DNA from: Leptospira langatensis
GTDB lineage: Bacteria; Spirochaetota; Leptospiria; Leptospirales; Leptospiraceae
Direction: 5' to 3'
Assembly (NCBI RefSeq): GCF_004770615.1
Contig: NZ_RQER01000004.1
Coordinates: 124,001-188,000 of the forward strand
Length of the DNA: 64,000 nucleotides
Of this stretch, positions 29,798 through 38,497 are shown in pieces. A program made the translations under genes and the position numbers. Numbering within the stretch: the stretch's first letter is position 1; every line of letters starts with the position of its first letter. The notes beneath the pieces were generated by a model, which worked only from the letters and a program-made list of their open reading frames with translations, ran no database searches and had not been told where the DNA came from.

Positions 29798-31045
29798 TTA
29801 ATTCGCGCCATCCATTAAGAATTTCTTATATCTTTTGGCGTTCCTTCTGCCTCGGATCTGATCCAAGATCAGATTGAATATTAAGGATCTAGGCAATTTC
29901 GGTTCTTTTCCTTCTCCCATTCTACGAAATTGCAAACGGATTGCCGACATCCTTGCAATTGAATTGATTGCAGGATTGGATAGTTTAGGGATATCCGTGG
30001 AGACCTTCTCTATCTTCCCTTCTGCTAATGCGTGCACAAATTCAGGATGGAATGCGAATGGGGTCGCGATCCCGATCATATCCGCTTCTTCCGAGGAAAT
30101 CGCCTCTTGCATTACGGATCTGGTCCTAAAACCTCCCGTTACTAAAAGAGGGATCTTAGTGATCTCTCTCGCTTTCTTTGCGAATTCCAGGAAATAAGCC
30201 TCTCTCTTTCCGCTTCCACCTTGCATTGCAGGAGATTCGTAATTCCCTCCGGAAATTTCCAAAAGATCCACACCCAAAGGCTCCAACATCTGGATGACAC
30301 GAATGGAATCTTCCTCTTGGAAACCTCCTCCTTGGAAGTCTGCGGAGTTTAATTTGACTCCTAAGCAAAATCCAGGTTTTACTGCAGCGCGAATTCCTTT
30401 GACCACTTCTACCAAAAAACGTGCCCGATTTTCTAGGGAACCGCCCCATTCATCTTCTCTAATATTGGTGATAGGAGATAAAAACTGATTGATCAGGTAT
30501 CCGTGAGCGGAGTGAACTTCTACACCATCGAAACCTGCTTCTTCTGCGAGAAGCGCGGCATTCACGAATTTTTGGATCAGATCCCGGATCTCCTCTCCTC
30601 GGAGAGCCCTTGGAACTCCGAAAACCTTTTCAAACATTCTTCCTGGGATCTTTACTTTGATGGGAGAAGGAGCCACCGGGGTTTCCGTAACGAAACTGAA
30701 GGTCTGCCTTCCGGGATGATTGATCTGCAGTAGGATCTTAGAACCTTCCGACTTTGCGATCTTGGCCCATTTTTTGAGGCCGCTAAGATCCATTCCCTTT
30801 CTTAGGATCACATTTCCTGGACCGGTGAGTCCGTTCGGATCCACCATAACATTTCCAGTAATCAAAAGCCCCGCTCCGCTCTTGGCCCAACGAGAATAGA
30901 GTTGGAATATCTTTTCTCCGGGAAGAAATTTCCGATCCGAAATCCCTTCTTCCATCGCTGCCTTAGCGATCCTGTTCGAAATCACTACTCCGTTCGGGAG
31001 CGTAAGCGGCTCCAGCAATGGATTTTTCTCTAGAACTGAAACCAT
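29798..31045 (-). CDS. NADH:flavin oxidoreductase, old yellow enzyme family
   Basis: FMN-dependent TIM-barrel oxidoreductase of 415 residues. Family signs: LTLPNGVVISNRIAKAAMEEG, LLQINHPGRQ, HSAHGYLINQFLSPITNIREDEWGGSLENRARF with the catalytic His/Asn-like residues, LGVKLNSADF, DLLEISGGNYESP, and LLVTGGFRT. No Fe-S cluster motif of the 2,4-dienoyl-CoA reductase type is seen. It may reduce enals, quinones or xenobiotics. A divergent TetR gene and two tandem palindromes in the shared promoter region suggest repression by that regulator. Confidence 0.93.
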   Translation of the reverse strand: MVSVLEKNPLLEPLTLPNGVVISNRIAKAAMEEGISDRKFLPGEKIFQLYSRWAKSGAGLLITGNVMVDPNGLTGPGNVILRKGMDLSGLKKWAKIAKSEGSKILLQINHPGRQTFSFVTETPVAPSPIKVKIPGRMFEKVFGVPRALRGEEIRDLIQKFVNAALLAEEAGFDGVEVHSAHGYLINQFLSPITNIREDEWGGSLENRARFLVEVVKGIRAAVKPGFCLGVKLNSADFQGGGFQEEDSIRVIQMLEPLGVDLLEISGGNYESPAMQGGSGKREAYFLEFAKKAREITKIPLLVTGGFRTRSVMQEAISSEEADMIGIATPFAFHPEFVHALAEGKIEKVSTDIPKLSNPAINSIARMSAIRLQFRRMGEGKEPKLPRSLIFNLILDQIRGRRNAKRYKKFLMDGAN

Positions 31046-31071
31046 TTCCCATTCCTCTCTTCTCGGAAATC

Positions 31072-31137
31072 TCCTACCATTCGGTATTTATTTAGACAGG
31101 CTGGTCAATAAAAATTCCTACCAGTTGGTATTTATTT
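31072..31137. promoter_or_regulatory. Two tandem TetR-type operator copies
   Basis: Two copies of a 22-base unit, at 31072-31093 and 31116-31137, differ at about three positions. Each holds a palindromic core: TACCATTCGGTA at 31075 and TACCAGTTGGTA at 31119, followed by TTTATTT. The 44-base spacing equals about four helical turns, so two dimers would sit on the same face. They lie between divergent oxidoreductase and TetR genes. Confidence 0.6.
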
Positions 31138-31197
31138 TTAGACCGGAGTCAGAATTCATTTGACGAAGGCGCCCAAAGCGAGGGAAATAGAGGCCTG

Positions 31198-31830
31198 ATG
31201 AAATTGGCAAAGTCCAAGCCCGGCTGGAAGAAAATGCCCGAGGAGATCCGCAGAACCTCGATCCTGCAAGCGGCGATGAGATGTTTCTTTAGCAAGGGGT
31301 TCGAACGTACCTCGGTCCAGGATATTGCGGAAGCTGCGGGACTCACAAAGGGCGGAATCTATTTCCATTTCGAAAGCAAGGAAGAGATCAGAGACACTCT
31401 CATTCGGAACTTTCTCTCCTGGGAAAGATTCGGATTCGAGGACTCCGAGGTTTTGGCCCTTCCTCCTCATCTTAGATTAGTGGAATACTTAGAGAGATTG
31501 GCAAAACGTCTGTCCATTGAAGGGAATTGTAGCCCTCGCCTTTTCGCAGAAGCCACCGCCTGCGGTGCTATGGAACCGGAAATATTAAATTTTTATAATT
31601 CTTTAGAGAAACTTTTTGCAAGAACGATAGAAGAGGCGCAAACGAACGGAAAGATCAAGGCAACTCTTTCGCCGGAGCTGTTAGCCCGCACCCTTCTTGC
31701 ATTGTTCGACGGATTGCAGATCCAATCCGATATTTCCAGCGAGCGGGATTTGCAAAGTAAGGGAAGAGAAGTCCTGAAATCATTCTTCAAGAACATCCTA
31801 TTCATTCCCTCGGACGATTGCCAAATTTAG
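31198..31830 (+). CDS. TetR-family transcriptional regulator, divergent from oxidoreductase
   Basis: A 210-residue regulator. The DNA-binding region is SILQAAMRCFFSKGFERTSVQ then DIAEAAGLTKGGIYFHFESKEEI. The helical C-terminal domain is of the TetR_C type with RLFAEATACGAMEPEI. It is divergently placed next to the old yellow enzyme gene, with two tandem palindromes in the intergenic stretch, the classic arrangement of a local repressor. AGGG precedes the start with moderate spacing. Confidence 0.93.
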   Translation: MKLAKSKPGWKKMPEEIRRTSILQAAMRCFFSKGFERTSVQDIAEAAGLTKGGIYFHFESKEEIRDTLIRNFLSWERFGFEDSEVLALPPHLRLVEYLERLAKRLSIEGNCSPRLFAEATACGAMEPEILNFYNSLEKLFARTIEEAQTNGKIKATLSPELLARTLLALFDGLQIQSDISSERDLQSKGREVLKSFFKNILFIPSDDCQI

Positions 31831-31861
31831 ACTCTGTTATGGGATCTAGAACCGATCGACC

Positions 31862-31987
31862 TCAGAGTCGGATCGGAAGATATAACATCAAAAGCAAAAA
31901 CAATAAGGAAAGCAAGATCGCCATGAATGGGCGAAACATCCGATAGGATTTCCAGATCCGAAGTTTGAGATTTTTTCCGGTGCGCAT
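31862..31987 (-). CDS. Possible small membrane protein (41 residues)
   Basis: An ATG at 31987 opens 41 codons ending at TGA 31862-31864. The peptide is basic at its N-terminus (MRTGKNLKLRIWKSYRM) and then strongly hydrophobic (FMAILLSLLFLLLMLYLP), as a single-pass membrane peptide would be. No good ribosome site is visible, and it ends 31 bases from the convergent TetR stop. Weak evidence; record only as candidate. Confidence 0.25.
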   Translation of the reverse strand: MRTGKNLKLRIWKSYRMFRPFMAILLSLLFLLLMLYLPIRL

Positions 31988-32077
31988 TGTTATCTGATTT
32001 AAATAACAATAAAGCCGTTTCCTTCTTTCATTCTCCGGAAATTTTTTATTATCCCTTAAGTTAGTAGCTCAAACAAA

Positions 32078-32185
32078 TCATTCTTTGCGTTTATGTCTTT
32101 TCTTGATCCAGAGCCCGTAGAGTATTCCTACGCAGAATCCGGAAACGATGATTAGGATCAAAATTGGATCTATGCTTTCTCTCAT
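32078..32185 (-). CDS. Possible small membrane protein (35 residues)
   Basis: A 35-residue open frame starts at ATG 32185, seven bases after the stop of the 146-residue gene upstream on the same strand. It encodes MRESIDPILILIIVSGFCVG then ILYGLWIKKRHKRKE, a single hydrophobic helix with a strongly basic tail, orienting the C-terminus into the cytoplasm. Close spacing favours a real operon partner, but the ribosome site is weak. No function can be given. Confidence 0.4.
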   Translation of the reverse strand: MRESIDPILILIIVSGFCVGILYGLWIKKRHKRKE

Positions 32186-32192
32186 GCCTATC

Positions 32193-32633
32193 TCAAGGTT
32201 CTAATTTATAATCGGGCTCTAAGATCCTAGGACAAAAACGAAAGATAGTGCCGAGATAGTGTCTAGCTAAAGAATGAAAGATCCACTCTCCGGCATTCTT
32301 CTGCACATCGATGGAGTTCATATTGGTGAATCCTTTTCTTAAGAAGAAGGAGTCTAGATTCCAATCTTCCTCTCCCGGGATCATTTGTACTCGAAGCATC
32401 GCATAGAAGGAGCCTGTATCCGGATCGAATCGGAACGCAAGAGATCTTCCACCAAGAGGATTTCGGATCGTGAATGTGGCCCATCTTGCCTTTGGCCCGG
32501 ATCCTTCGGACTTGATATCGTATAATTCGTACTGTAATTCTTTCTCGTCTCCGAAGAATTCCCGGAACGCAGAATGGAATGCGTCCGAAAATTCCAGCTT
32601 TGTATGAAGAGAGGGATCTTCCGAAGAATCCAT
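32193..32633 (-). CDS. Conserved hypothetical protein
   Basis: A 146-residue soluble protein I do not recognise. No signal peptide; mixed alpha-beta composition with DAFHSAFREFFGDEKELQYELYD early, a beta-rich middle (ARWATFTIRNPLGGRSLAFRF) and aromatic-rich helix near the end. A candidate 35-residue membrane peptide follows seven bases downstream. Confidence 0.65.
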   Translation of the reverse strand: MDSSEDPSLHTKLEFSDAFHSAFREFFGDEKELQYELYDIKSEGSGPKARWATFTIRNPLGGRSLAFRFDPDTGSFYAMLRVQMIPGEEDWNLDSFFLRKGFTNMNSIDVQKNAGEWIFHSLARHYLGTIFRFCPRILEPDYKLEP

Positions 32634-32766
32634 AGACTGATTCTTAGACGAAGCTTCTCCCGAGCAAGATTTTTAGAAAAAGCTCCCGAACACTTAAGTC
32701 ATTTAAATCCTGAAAAATAAAAGAAGGAGGATTGCGGTCCTAGACGAATGCGCCGAAATTAGGAAT

Positions 32767-33429
32767 ATGAGCCGAAAGGGATTTTTCCATTTTCAGAAGA
32801 AGTTTCCGATCGGAATTCTTTTGCTCATCCATTGCCTTCCCTTCTTCTCGGATCATGCTGTGGATCTTTCCGGAATTTACAAAGAAGTCCTAGTACAAGA
32901 CTTCGAAACGGAATCCTTCGGCGAAGAGAATGTAAAGGCGAAGCTTGGTCCCGACTTTACACCCGAAGTACGGATCTCTACCGTATTCAGGACTCCGGAG
33001 AGAGATTCCGAAAAATCTCTGTATGTGGAAGTCAGCGCGGAGAAGAACCAGTCCTTTCAGATCCTATTCAAGAAGCCTTGGACTTCTCAGGATTTCGTAA
33101 AAGAGTTTAAGTTCCATGTGTATGCAAACGAAGGAGGGGGATCCCTTTTTATTTTGGTTCGGGATTCCACTCTGGAGATCAAAAAGCTTTTGCTGACCCA
33201 TTTTAATTTTACCGGTTGGAAGACCCTAAAAGTCGATATCACTCGAAAGGTCCGTCAAGACGATCTGGTCACTCACAAAAGTTCCGAGTTAGTATTTCTA
33301 GGTTTTTTATATGAGGCTCCCTTCGAGAGAAAAAGAGGAACGAGAGAAGTATTCGTGATAGACGATATTCTCGCAAGAGTCCGGCCTAAATACATGATCT
33401 TTCCGGGCGAAAAGACATTAGTAAAATAA
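32767..33429 (+). CDS. FlaA-like secreted protein (flagellar sheath family resemblance)
   Basis: A 220-residue exported protein: a basic start is followed by the hydrophobic FPIGILLLIHCLPFFS. The remainder resembles spirochaete FlaA flagellar sheath proteins: VLVQDFETESF near the start, a beta-rich middle ending with SLFILVRDSTLEIKKLLL and HFNFTGWKTLKVDITRKV, close in arrangement to FlaA's LEVLLRD and FxGWKNLxxxIP. It may be a FlaA paralogue or another jelly-roll periplasmic protein; genuine flaA genes are normally paired, and here it stands alone. Confidence 0.6.
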   Translation: MSRKGFFHFQKKFPIGILLLIHCLPFFSDHAVDLSGIYKEVLVQDFETESFGEENVKAKLGPDFTPEVRISTVFRTPERDSEKSLYVEVSAEKNQSFQILFKKPWTSQDFVKEFKFHVYANEGGGSLFILVRDSTLEIKKLLLTHFNFTGWKTLKVDITRKVRQDDLVTHKSSELVFLGFLYEAPFERKRGTREVFVIDDILARVRPKYMIFPGEKTLVK

Positions 33430-33435
33430 GATTTT

Positions 33436-34461
33436 CTAATATAGTTCCGCGAGTCCCATATCCTTTCGAATAGGATATGAATTCCTTCTTCTTTCGAAAT
33501 ATTCCCAGTCCTTCTTTTTCCAAGCCTCTCTCAGTAGAGAATCCTCTTCTTTCAGGAAAGTGGCAGTTTCTATAGGAGGATGTTTCACTAAAAAATTTTG
33601 CAAGGGAGGAAGCGGACCATCCTTGTATAGAATGCATAACTTCTCCGCAAGCCTATAGGTTCCCAAAAGCCTACCGAGCTGGCTATATCCCGCGATATGA
33701 GGAGTGAGAATGGAATGAGAAAGTTCGCTTAACTGCAATGCCAATTCTTCTTTCGGAGGTTCAGGCTGAAACACGTCCAACACCTTCAGTAAGTCGCTTC
33801 GATCTAAAATCGTTTGAAATGCTTCCGCACTCCAAATCTCTCCCCTACTCGTATTCAATACCAAGGTCCCCGGTCTTAAAGAAGCAACCATCTGCTTCGT
33901 AAGCAGATCTTGGGTTGGATACGGCCCTGTCGATGTAAGTGGAATATGAAAACTTACGATCGGAAATTCCAAGATCTCCTGAAGAGGGATCGATCCTTCC
34001 TTATGAAATGGATCGTTATAGGAAAAAGAGACTCCCTTTTCTTCTAGGATCTTTGCAAATGCACGACCCGTGTTCCCATAACCGATGAGCCCAACCTTCT
34101 TCTGTCTTAACTCTTGTTCCGAAAAGAAATGAAGAAGCGAGACCCAGCAATATTCTGCGACGGACCCTGCATTGCATCCGGGGGAATTCAGAAAGACCCT
34201 GGATTCTTGTTTTAGATCCGAGAAATTCACATGATCCGTTCCGGAACTTACGGTAGCGAACACCTTCACACTCGGAAATCTTTTGCAGGTCTCTCGATCG
34301 ACCTTCAGTCTTGTATTTGCGATCAGGATCTCCGGCTTCTCCTGTTCCACAGACTGCGGATCCTTTACAGGATAGGGTCTGACCTCCAGATTCCGGAAAT
34401 GAGAAAAGATTTCCGAGGCTCCGGTCGTTCCTTCCGGATAGTACAGAATAGGAAGAGGCAT
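33436..34461 (-). CDS. D-isomer-specific 2-hydroxyacid dehydrogenase, PdxB-like
   Basis: NAD-dependent dehydrogenase of 341 residues. The fold is visible through SSGTDHVNFSDL, NSPGCNAGSVAEYCW, the Rossmann motif VGLIGYGNTGRAFAKIL, HIPLTSTGPYPTQ, and the catalytic residues: Arg in NTSRGEIW, Glu in VFQPEPP and His in LTPHIAGYS. Of the family, erythronate-4-phosphate dehydrogenase (PdxB) shows the closest motifs (GCNA, HIPLT). Actual substrate not provable. It is convergent with the FlaA-like gene and divergent from the chaperone-lnt operon. Confidence 0.85.
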   Translation of the reverse strand: MPLPILYYPEGTTGASEIFSHFRNLEVRPYPVKDPQSVEQEKPEILIANTRLKVDRETCKRFPSVKVFATVSSGTDHVNFSDLKQESRVFLNSPGCNAGSVAEYCWVSLLHFFSEQELRQKKVGLIGYGNTGRAFAKILEEKGVSFSYNDPFHKEGSIPLQEILEFPIVSFHIPLTSTGPYPTQDLLTKQMVASLRPGTLVLNTSRGEIWSAEAFQTILDRSDLLKVLDVFQPEPPKEELALQLSELSHSILTPHIAGYSQLGRLLGTYRLAEKLCILYKDGPLPPLQNFLVKHPPIETATFLKEEDSLLREAWKKKDWEYFERRRNSYPIRKDMGLAELY

Positions 34462-34568
34462 ATGATACTTCTTTCATGTCGGGTAGAAGGCGCCATTTAT
34501 TTTTCTTCGAAAAACATCTTGCCTTCTTGCACCTGGAAGATAGTTTCAACGCTTCTTATTGGTAAATA

Positions 34569-35636
34569 GTGAAGATGTTAGAACGTTTAAAAGAAATCCC
34601 CCTGAAAGTTTGGCTTTTTTCCGTAGGTTTCCTTGTATTCCTGGCCATAGTTATATTTCTACTCTGGGAGCCAAGCTCCTCCGGCAAAGACTTCGGCTTC
34701 GATGGTACCGACTCCGACGGTTATAGAGTCACCCAAAACGAAGCGGGTGAATGGGTCATCAATCCGGAGATTGTCGCAACCTCTCACGATCTCTACAAGG
34801 ATGGAGAATGGCTCACCTATGACGAGATCATCAAGAATGCATCCAACGGAGAATTGGATCTGGTTTCTTCTCTTTGGGAATTGAGAAGGAAATGTCCTGC
34901 AGATTATAGTCCGGACCAATGTAATGAGATCGTAAAAGCATTCATCCTAGAACACTATCCGGGCGCAGACGGAGAAAGACTGGTCGGTCTTTTTAGAAAA
35001 TATTTATCTTATGAGATCGTATTACGGGAATTTGAACAACCTAGAGGAAAATCCCCCGAAGAGATCTACGACTTGGTCAAGAAGAAGAGAAGAGAGATCT
35101 TCTCCGACCAAGACGCGAAACTGATCTTCGGCTTGGAAGAATCCGAGAAGGAATTCCAGTTCGGATACGATCATTTCTTAGGTGAGATCAAGGGTTTACC
35201 CGGAGATAAAAAACTCGCGAGATACGAAGAGTATCGAAAGGGAGTTTATGGGAACTATTATAACGCGATCAACAAGAGAGAGCCAAAGTTCACAAAGTAC
35301 GAAACAGAGTTATACTTTAAGGAATCCGATCTAGACAAGCTTCCTTCTGCTCAAAAAGATCCTCAGGTAAGAGCCATCCGAGAAAAATACTTCGGTAAGG
35401 ACGGAGCAGACAGGATCGAAAAAGTCTATAAAGAGATCGAAGCAAGTAAACAAAAAGAGACCCAGACAGACCAGGAAGAACAGGCCTGGCTCAAGTCTCA
35501 TCCAACTGCTCGTCCCGATGAAAGAGACAAGGCCCTAAAAGATATCCGGGTCAAGAACCTAGGCCAAGAAGAAGCGGACGCATATGCGAGACGTAAAGCG
35601 TTAGAAGAAGACCAAAGACGTTTACAAGGTAAATGA
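34569..35636 (+). CDS. Lipase chaperone-like (LifO family) protein
   Basis: Inner-membrane-anchored steric chaperone of the Proteobacterial lipase chaperone type: one N-terminal membrane helix (about residues 12-32), a short linker, then a helical periplasmic domain. The family-typical element appears twice in weak form and clearly as VRAIREKYFGKDGADRIEKV at about 285; the tail is strongly charged (EEADAYARRKALEEDQRR). Such chaperones fold a cognate secreted lipase, but no lipase gene is next to it; the LCAT-like lipoprotein is 20 kb away. It overlaps lnt by four bases. The start is GTG 34569 or ATG 34575. Confidence 0.75.
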   Translation: MKMLERLKEIPLKVWLFSVGFLVFLAIVIFLLWEPSSSGKDFGFDGTDSDGYRVTQNEAGEWVINPEIVATSHDLYKDGEWLTYDEIIKNASNGELDLVSSLWELRRKCPADYSPDQCNEIVKAFILEHYPGADGERLVGLFRKYLSYEIVLREFEQPRGKSPEEIYDLVKKKRREIFSDQDAKLIFGLEESEKEFQFGYDHFLGEIKGLPGDKKLARYEEYRKGVYGNYYNAINKREPKFTKYETELYFKESDLDKLPSAQKDPQVRAIREKYFGKDGADRIEKVYKEIEASKQKETQTDQEEQAWLKSHPTARPDERDKALKDIRVKNLGQEEADAYARRKALEEDQRRLQGK

Positions 35637-37402
35637 TCCGATTCTCTAGAAATCCGATCCGTCCTCTCCTTTATTCGTTTGGGCTTGCATTCGGCATCTT
35701 GTTCGGAATGGAACCCTTCGAGTTCTTTCCCGCGGGAGGACTTGGAGCAGCCTGCGCGTATCTTCTTTTCTGGGAGCTAAGGGAGTGGAGCATTAGATCG
35801 ACGATCTATTGGCTCCTTCTTCTCTCTCAGATCATCAATCTGGTGGTTTTCTTTTGGATCCCATCTTCCATCACGGCGATCTCAGGAGCGGGGCCGCTTG
35901 TCTCTTGGGTCGTTTTTCTAGTCTATGGACTCTTCTCCCATATAAAATTATTCCTATTCTTCTTCGGATGGAATATCAGTTTAAAAGTATATTCCAAATA
36001 TAGAAAGTCCTCTAAAGAGAAGGAAGTATTTGCTTGGGCAATCTTTCCTATCTGGGGAGTGTTTACCGACATGATCACTCCGCAATTATTCCCATGGTTC
36101 TGGGGAAATCTAGGAGAAGGGAACCTATCCTTCTCCCAGATCGCTTCCTTTGCGGGAGTTTATGGAGTGGGATTCTTTCTTCTCTTGGGGACCTCTAGTC
36201 TGGTTTTATGGAAGAATCTCTCTATTCGAAAATTTGCATATTCTGGAATACTGATCTTCGGATTGGTATGGACCCTGGGCGGGCTCAGGCTATATCTCGC
36301 TCCGAATTATGAGGTTCCGAACAGCACTCCCAAAGTGGAGAACGACGTTTTAAAACTTTCTGCGGTACTTTTGCAACCGAACACTTCTCCCGGAAAGAGA
36401 GAATTGGCGGAGAATCCTGAATTCGTGGGACAAACTATCAGTACTTCTTTGGAACTAGGGCTTAGATCTTCTCTGGAGACTTCTCCTCCTCCAGATATTC
36501 TTTTTATTCCCGAATCTGCCATCCCCTTTCATGGGACCATTCCGAGTGATCCTGCAAGTCCTTCCGTTTATTCTTCTACATTCCATGGAGCTGTAACGTA
36601 TCTAACCTACAAAACCGGCGCGGATGTTCTATACAATGAATTGAACCAATTTCCAGAAGGATTGAAAAACCAGGTTACGTTGCTGTCTTCGAATACGGGC
36701 GAATTCCAGCGCTACGACAAGAGAAGATTATTGGCTTTCGGGGAATATATTCCATTCGAGTCCGTATTTCCTTTCTTGAGAAGTTTGTTCAAGGAAACCT
36801 CCCGTTACGTGACCGGAGGAGATCCAAAACCCCTGCAAGGAGAAAGATTCTTGCAGAGACAGAGATGGCCTTCTCCTCCTACGGAGGCGGAAATTTCTCT
36901 TATTCAAAATCCGGAAAATTTTCGTCCTATTTCTGCCGAGATGAGAAAAGAAGAAAAAGTGCAGTATCAGATCCTTCCTCTGATCTGCTATGAGGCCATG
37001 TTCCCTGCGTTGACCCAGGATTCGGTCAAAAGCGCGTCTAACGATACATACACCTTCTTAGCAAACCCGACTAACGATTCCTGGTTTTCTTCTCGGATCG
37101 AGGCTTGGCAGCATGCAGGCGCAGCCAGATTCAGAGCCATAGAATACGGACTAAGCTTTGTGAGACCCGCAGTGACAGGGATTTCCTTTGCAGTGGACCC
37201 TTACGGCAGGAGCCTAAACCATCCTACTCAATATGGGGAGAAGGTAACGGATTCCTTCCTTTTACCGATTACTAAGTTGAAAGCCGGCGGGAACACTTTT
37301 TTCGCGAAATGGGGAAATATACCCTTCTTGCTTTATTCTATTTTGATCGCCTCATTATTCCCGCTCATGGGAAAACGGTTCTTGGCGGAAACGTCAAATT
37401 AA
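35633..37402 (+). CDS. lnt: Apolipoprotein N-acyltransferase Lnt
   Basis: Adds the third acyl chain to the N-terminal Cys of lipoproteins in the inner membrane. The N-terminal half (about residues 10-205) has six to seven hydrophobic segments. The C-terminal periplasmic nitrilase domain holds the triad: Glu in LFIPESAIPF, Lys in YDKRRLLAFGEYIPF and Cys in LPLICYEAMFP; the ANPTNDSWF loop follows. At 589 residues it is somewhat long. It overlaps the chaperone-like gene at an ATGA junction and is followed 15 bases later by a YprB-like gene, so the three are one operon. Confidence 0.95.
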   Translation: MIRFSRNPIRPLLYSFGLAFGILFGMEPFEFFPAGGLGAACAYLLFWELREWSIRSTIYWLLLLSQIINLVVFFWIPSSITAISGAGPLVSWVVFLVYGLFSHIKLFLFFFGWNISLKVYSKYRKSSKEKEVFAWAIFPIWGVFTDMITPQLFPWFWGNLGEGNLSFSQIASFAGVYGVGFFLLLGTSSLVLWKNLSIRKFAYSGILIFGLVWTLGGLRLYLAPNYEVPNSTPKVENDVLKLSAVLLQPNTSPGKRELAENPEFVGQTISTSLELGLRSSLETSPPPDILFIPESAIPFHGTIPSDPASPSVYSSTFHGAVTYLTYKTGADVLYNELNQFPEGLKNQVTLLSSNTGEFQRYDKRRLLAFGEYIPFESVFPFLRSLFKETSRYVTGGDPKPLQGERFLQRQRWPSPPTEAEISLIQNPENFRPISAEMRKEEKVQYQILPLICYEAMFPALTQDSVKSASNDTYTFLANPTNDSWFSSRIEAWQHAGAARFRAIEYGLSFVRPAVTGISFAVDPYGRSLNHPTQYGEKVTDSFLLPITKLKAGGNTFFAKWGNIPFLLYSILIASLFPLMGKRFLAETSN

Positions 37403-37416
37403 GATCCGAGAGGAAC

Positions 37417-38187
37417 ATGTTAGAACATACCTTCTGCCATCTCCCTGGGATAGATGTAATCGAAGAAGCAAAACTCTGGGAAAGAGGGATTTTGCATTGG
37501 AGCGAATTCAGGGAAGAGCTGAAAGAAAAAGTAAAATCTCCGGAGGATATGTATTCCAGATTGCTTTTGGATTCCTTGGATTTTTCTCGCAAGGAGATCG
37601 ACAGAAAGAACTGGGACTATTTTTTCTTCGCACTCCCCAACCAGCAAAAATGGAGACTCTTCCCGTATATTAGAGAAAGCTTATTGTACCTCGACATTGA
37701 GACTTCCGGTTTAGGAGATGGGGATTTCGTGACTGTGGTTGGGACCTACGACGGAAAGGATTTCCAAAGCTTTCTTCGAGGTCGGAACATGGACGATTTC
37801 CCGGAAAGCGTTTCCAGCTCCAATGTATTCGTAACATACAACGGGGCTGCCTTCGATGTTCCGTTTTTGGAGAGAGAGTTCGGACGCAAATTCAAGAACA
37901 GACATTTGGATCTAATGTACATTCTACGAAGCTTAGGCTTCAAAGGAGGATTGAAAGGCTGCGAAAAAGCTCTCGGGATCAAACGGGATCTTCCTTATGA
38001 GATCAATGGAGCGGAAGCTGTCCGCCTTTGGTGGCAATATGTGCAGTACGACGATCAAGACGCCCTGGATCTGTTATTGAAATACAACAAGGAAGATGTG
38101 ATCAATCTGGAGCTCTTATTTATCAAAGCCTATAATCTGAAGATCAAGGCGACCCGCTTTTTTGGAGAGGTCATTCCGGAAGGATGA
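37417..38187 (+). CDS. YprB-like ribonuclease H-fold exonuclease
   Basis: DEDD-type 3'-5' exonuclease-like protein of 256 residues, similar to YprB. Motif I is YLDIETSGLGDGD, then FVTYNGAAFDVPFLE (motif II), and the last acidic motif in YNKEDVINLELLF, with LKGCEKALGI in between. The family is expected to act on DNA or RNA ends, but the substrate is unproven. The ATG at 37417 is preferred over an in-frame start inside lnt because GAGAGGAAC directly precedes it. Confidence 0.85.
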   Translation: MLEHTFCHLPGIDVIEEAKLWERGILHWSEFREELKEKVKSPEDMYSRLLLDSLDFSRKEIDRKNWDYFFFALPNQQKWRLFPYIRESLLYLDIETSGLGDGDFVTVVGTYDGKDFQSFLRGRNMDDFPESVSSSNVFVTYNGAAFDVPFLEREFGRKFKNRHLDLMYILRSLGFKGGLKGCEKALGIKRDLPYEINGAEAVRLWWQYVQYDDQDALDLLLKYNKEDVINLELLFIKAYNLKIKATRFFGEVIPEG

Positions 38188-38497
38188 ACTTGGCCCCCAC
38201 CCAATTTCGCGACCCGTAGGGAGCGAGATTCCCACAGGGTTGCCGAGCGAAGCGAAGCAAAATTTAAGTCGCGTAGATTTTGCTTGGCCCCCACCCTCAT
38301 CGGGTGGTGGAGGTAATCGTGTTGATTTGAGCTGAGTCTGTCCGATTAGATTTAACTTCGCTTTGCTCAGTTACCTTTCAGGAATCTCCTTCCCTATGGG
38401 TCAGGAGATTGGCCCTCAGTGGGAGAAGCTCGCCTCCCCTATATCAGAAAACCCTTCTTTCTGCAAATCGAAAATTTACTCGAAAATCCTGTGGGAA
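38188..38497. repeat. Intergenic repeat-like region with inverted repeats
   Basis: A 310-base gap without genes. CTTGGCCCCCACCC occurs twice, about 95 bases apart. A perfect nine-base inverted repeat AAGCAAAAT (38255) / ATTTTGCTT (38277) and a short CCACCC/GGGTGG hairpin at 38291-38308 lie inside. GCGAAGCGAAGC-type strings recur. A related GGCCCCCGCCC motif is seen near 44632. The look is of a dispersed intergenic element; genome-wide copies could not be checked here. Confidence 0.45.

Noticed and set aside
31827..32009. 60-codon open frame on the minus strand next to a TetR stop
   Set aside because: TTG start without ribosome site; composition fits noise. A different frame in the same place gives the hydrophobic 41-residue candidate instead.
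34016..34549. 177-codon antisense frame over the 2-hydroxyacid dehydrogenase gene
   Set aside because: Shadow of the real gene on the same strand in another frame; rich in Arg and Cys from the codon pattern.
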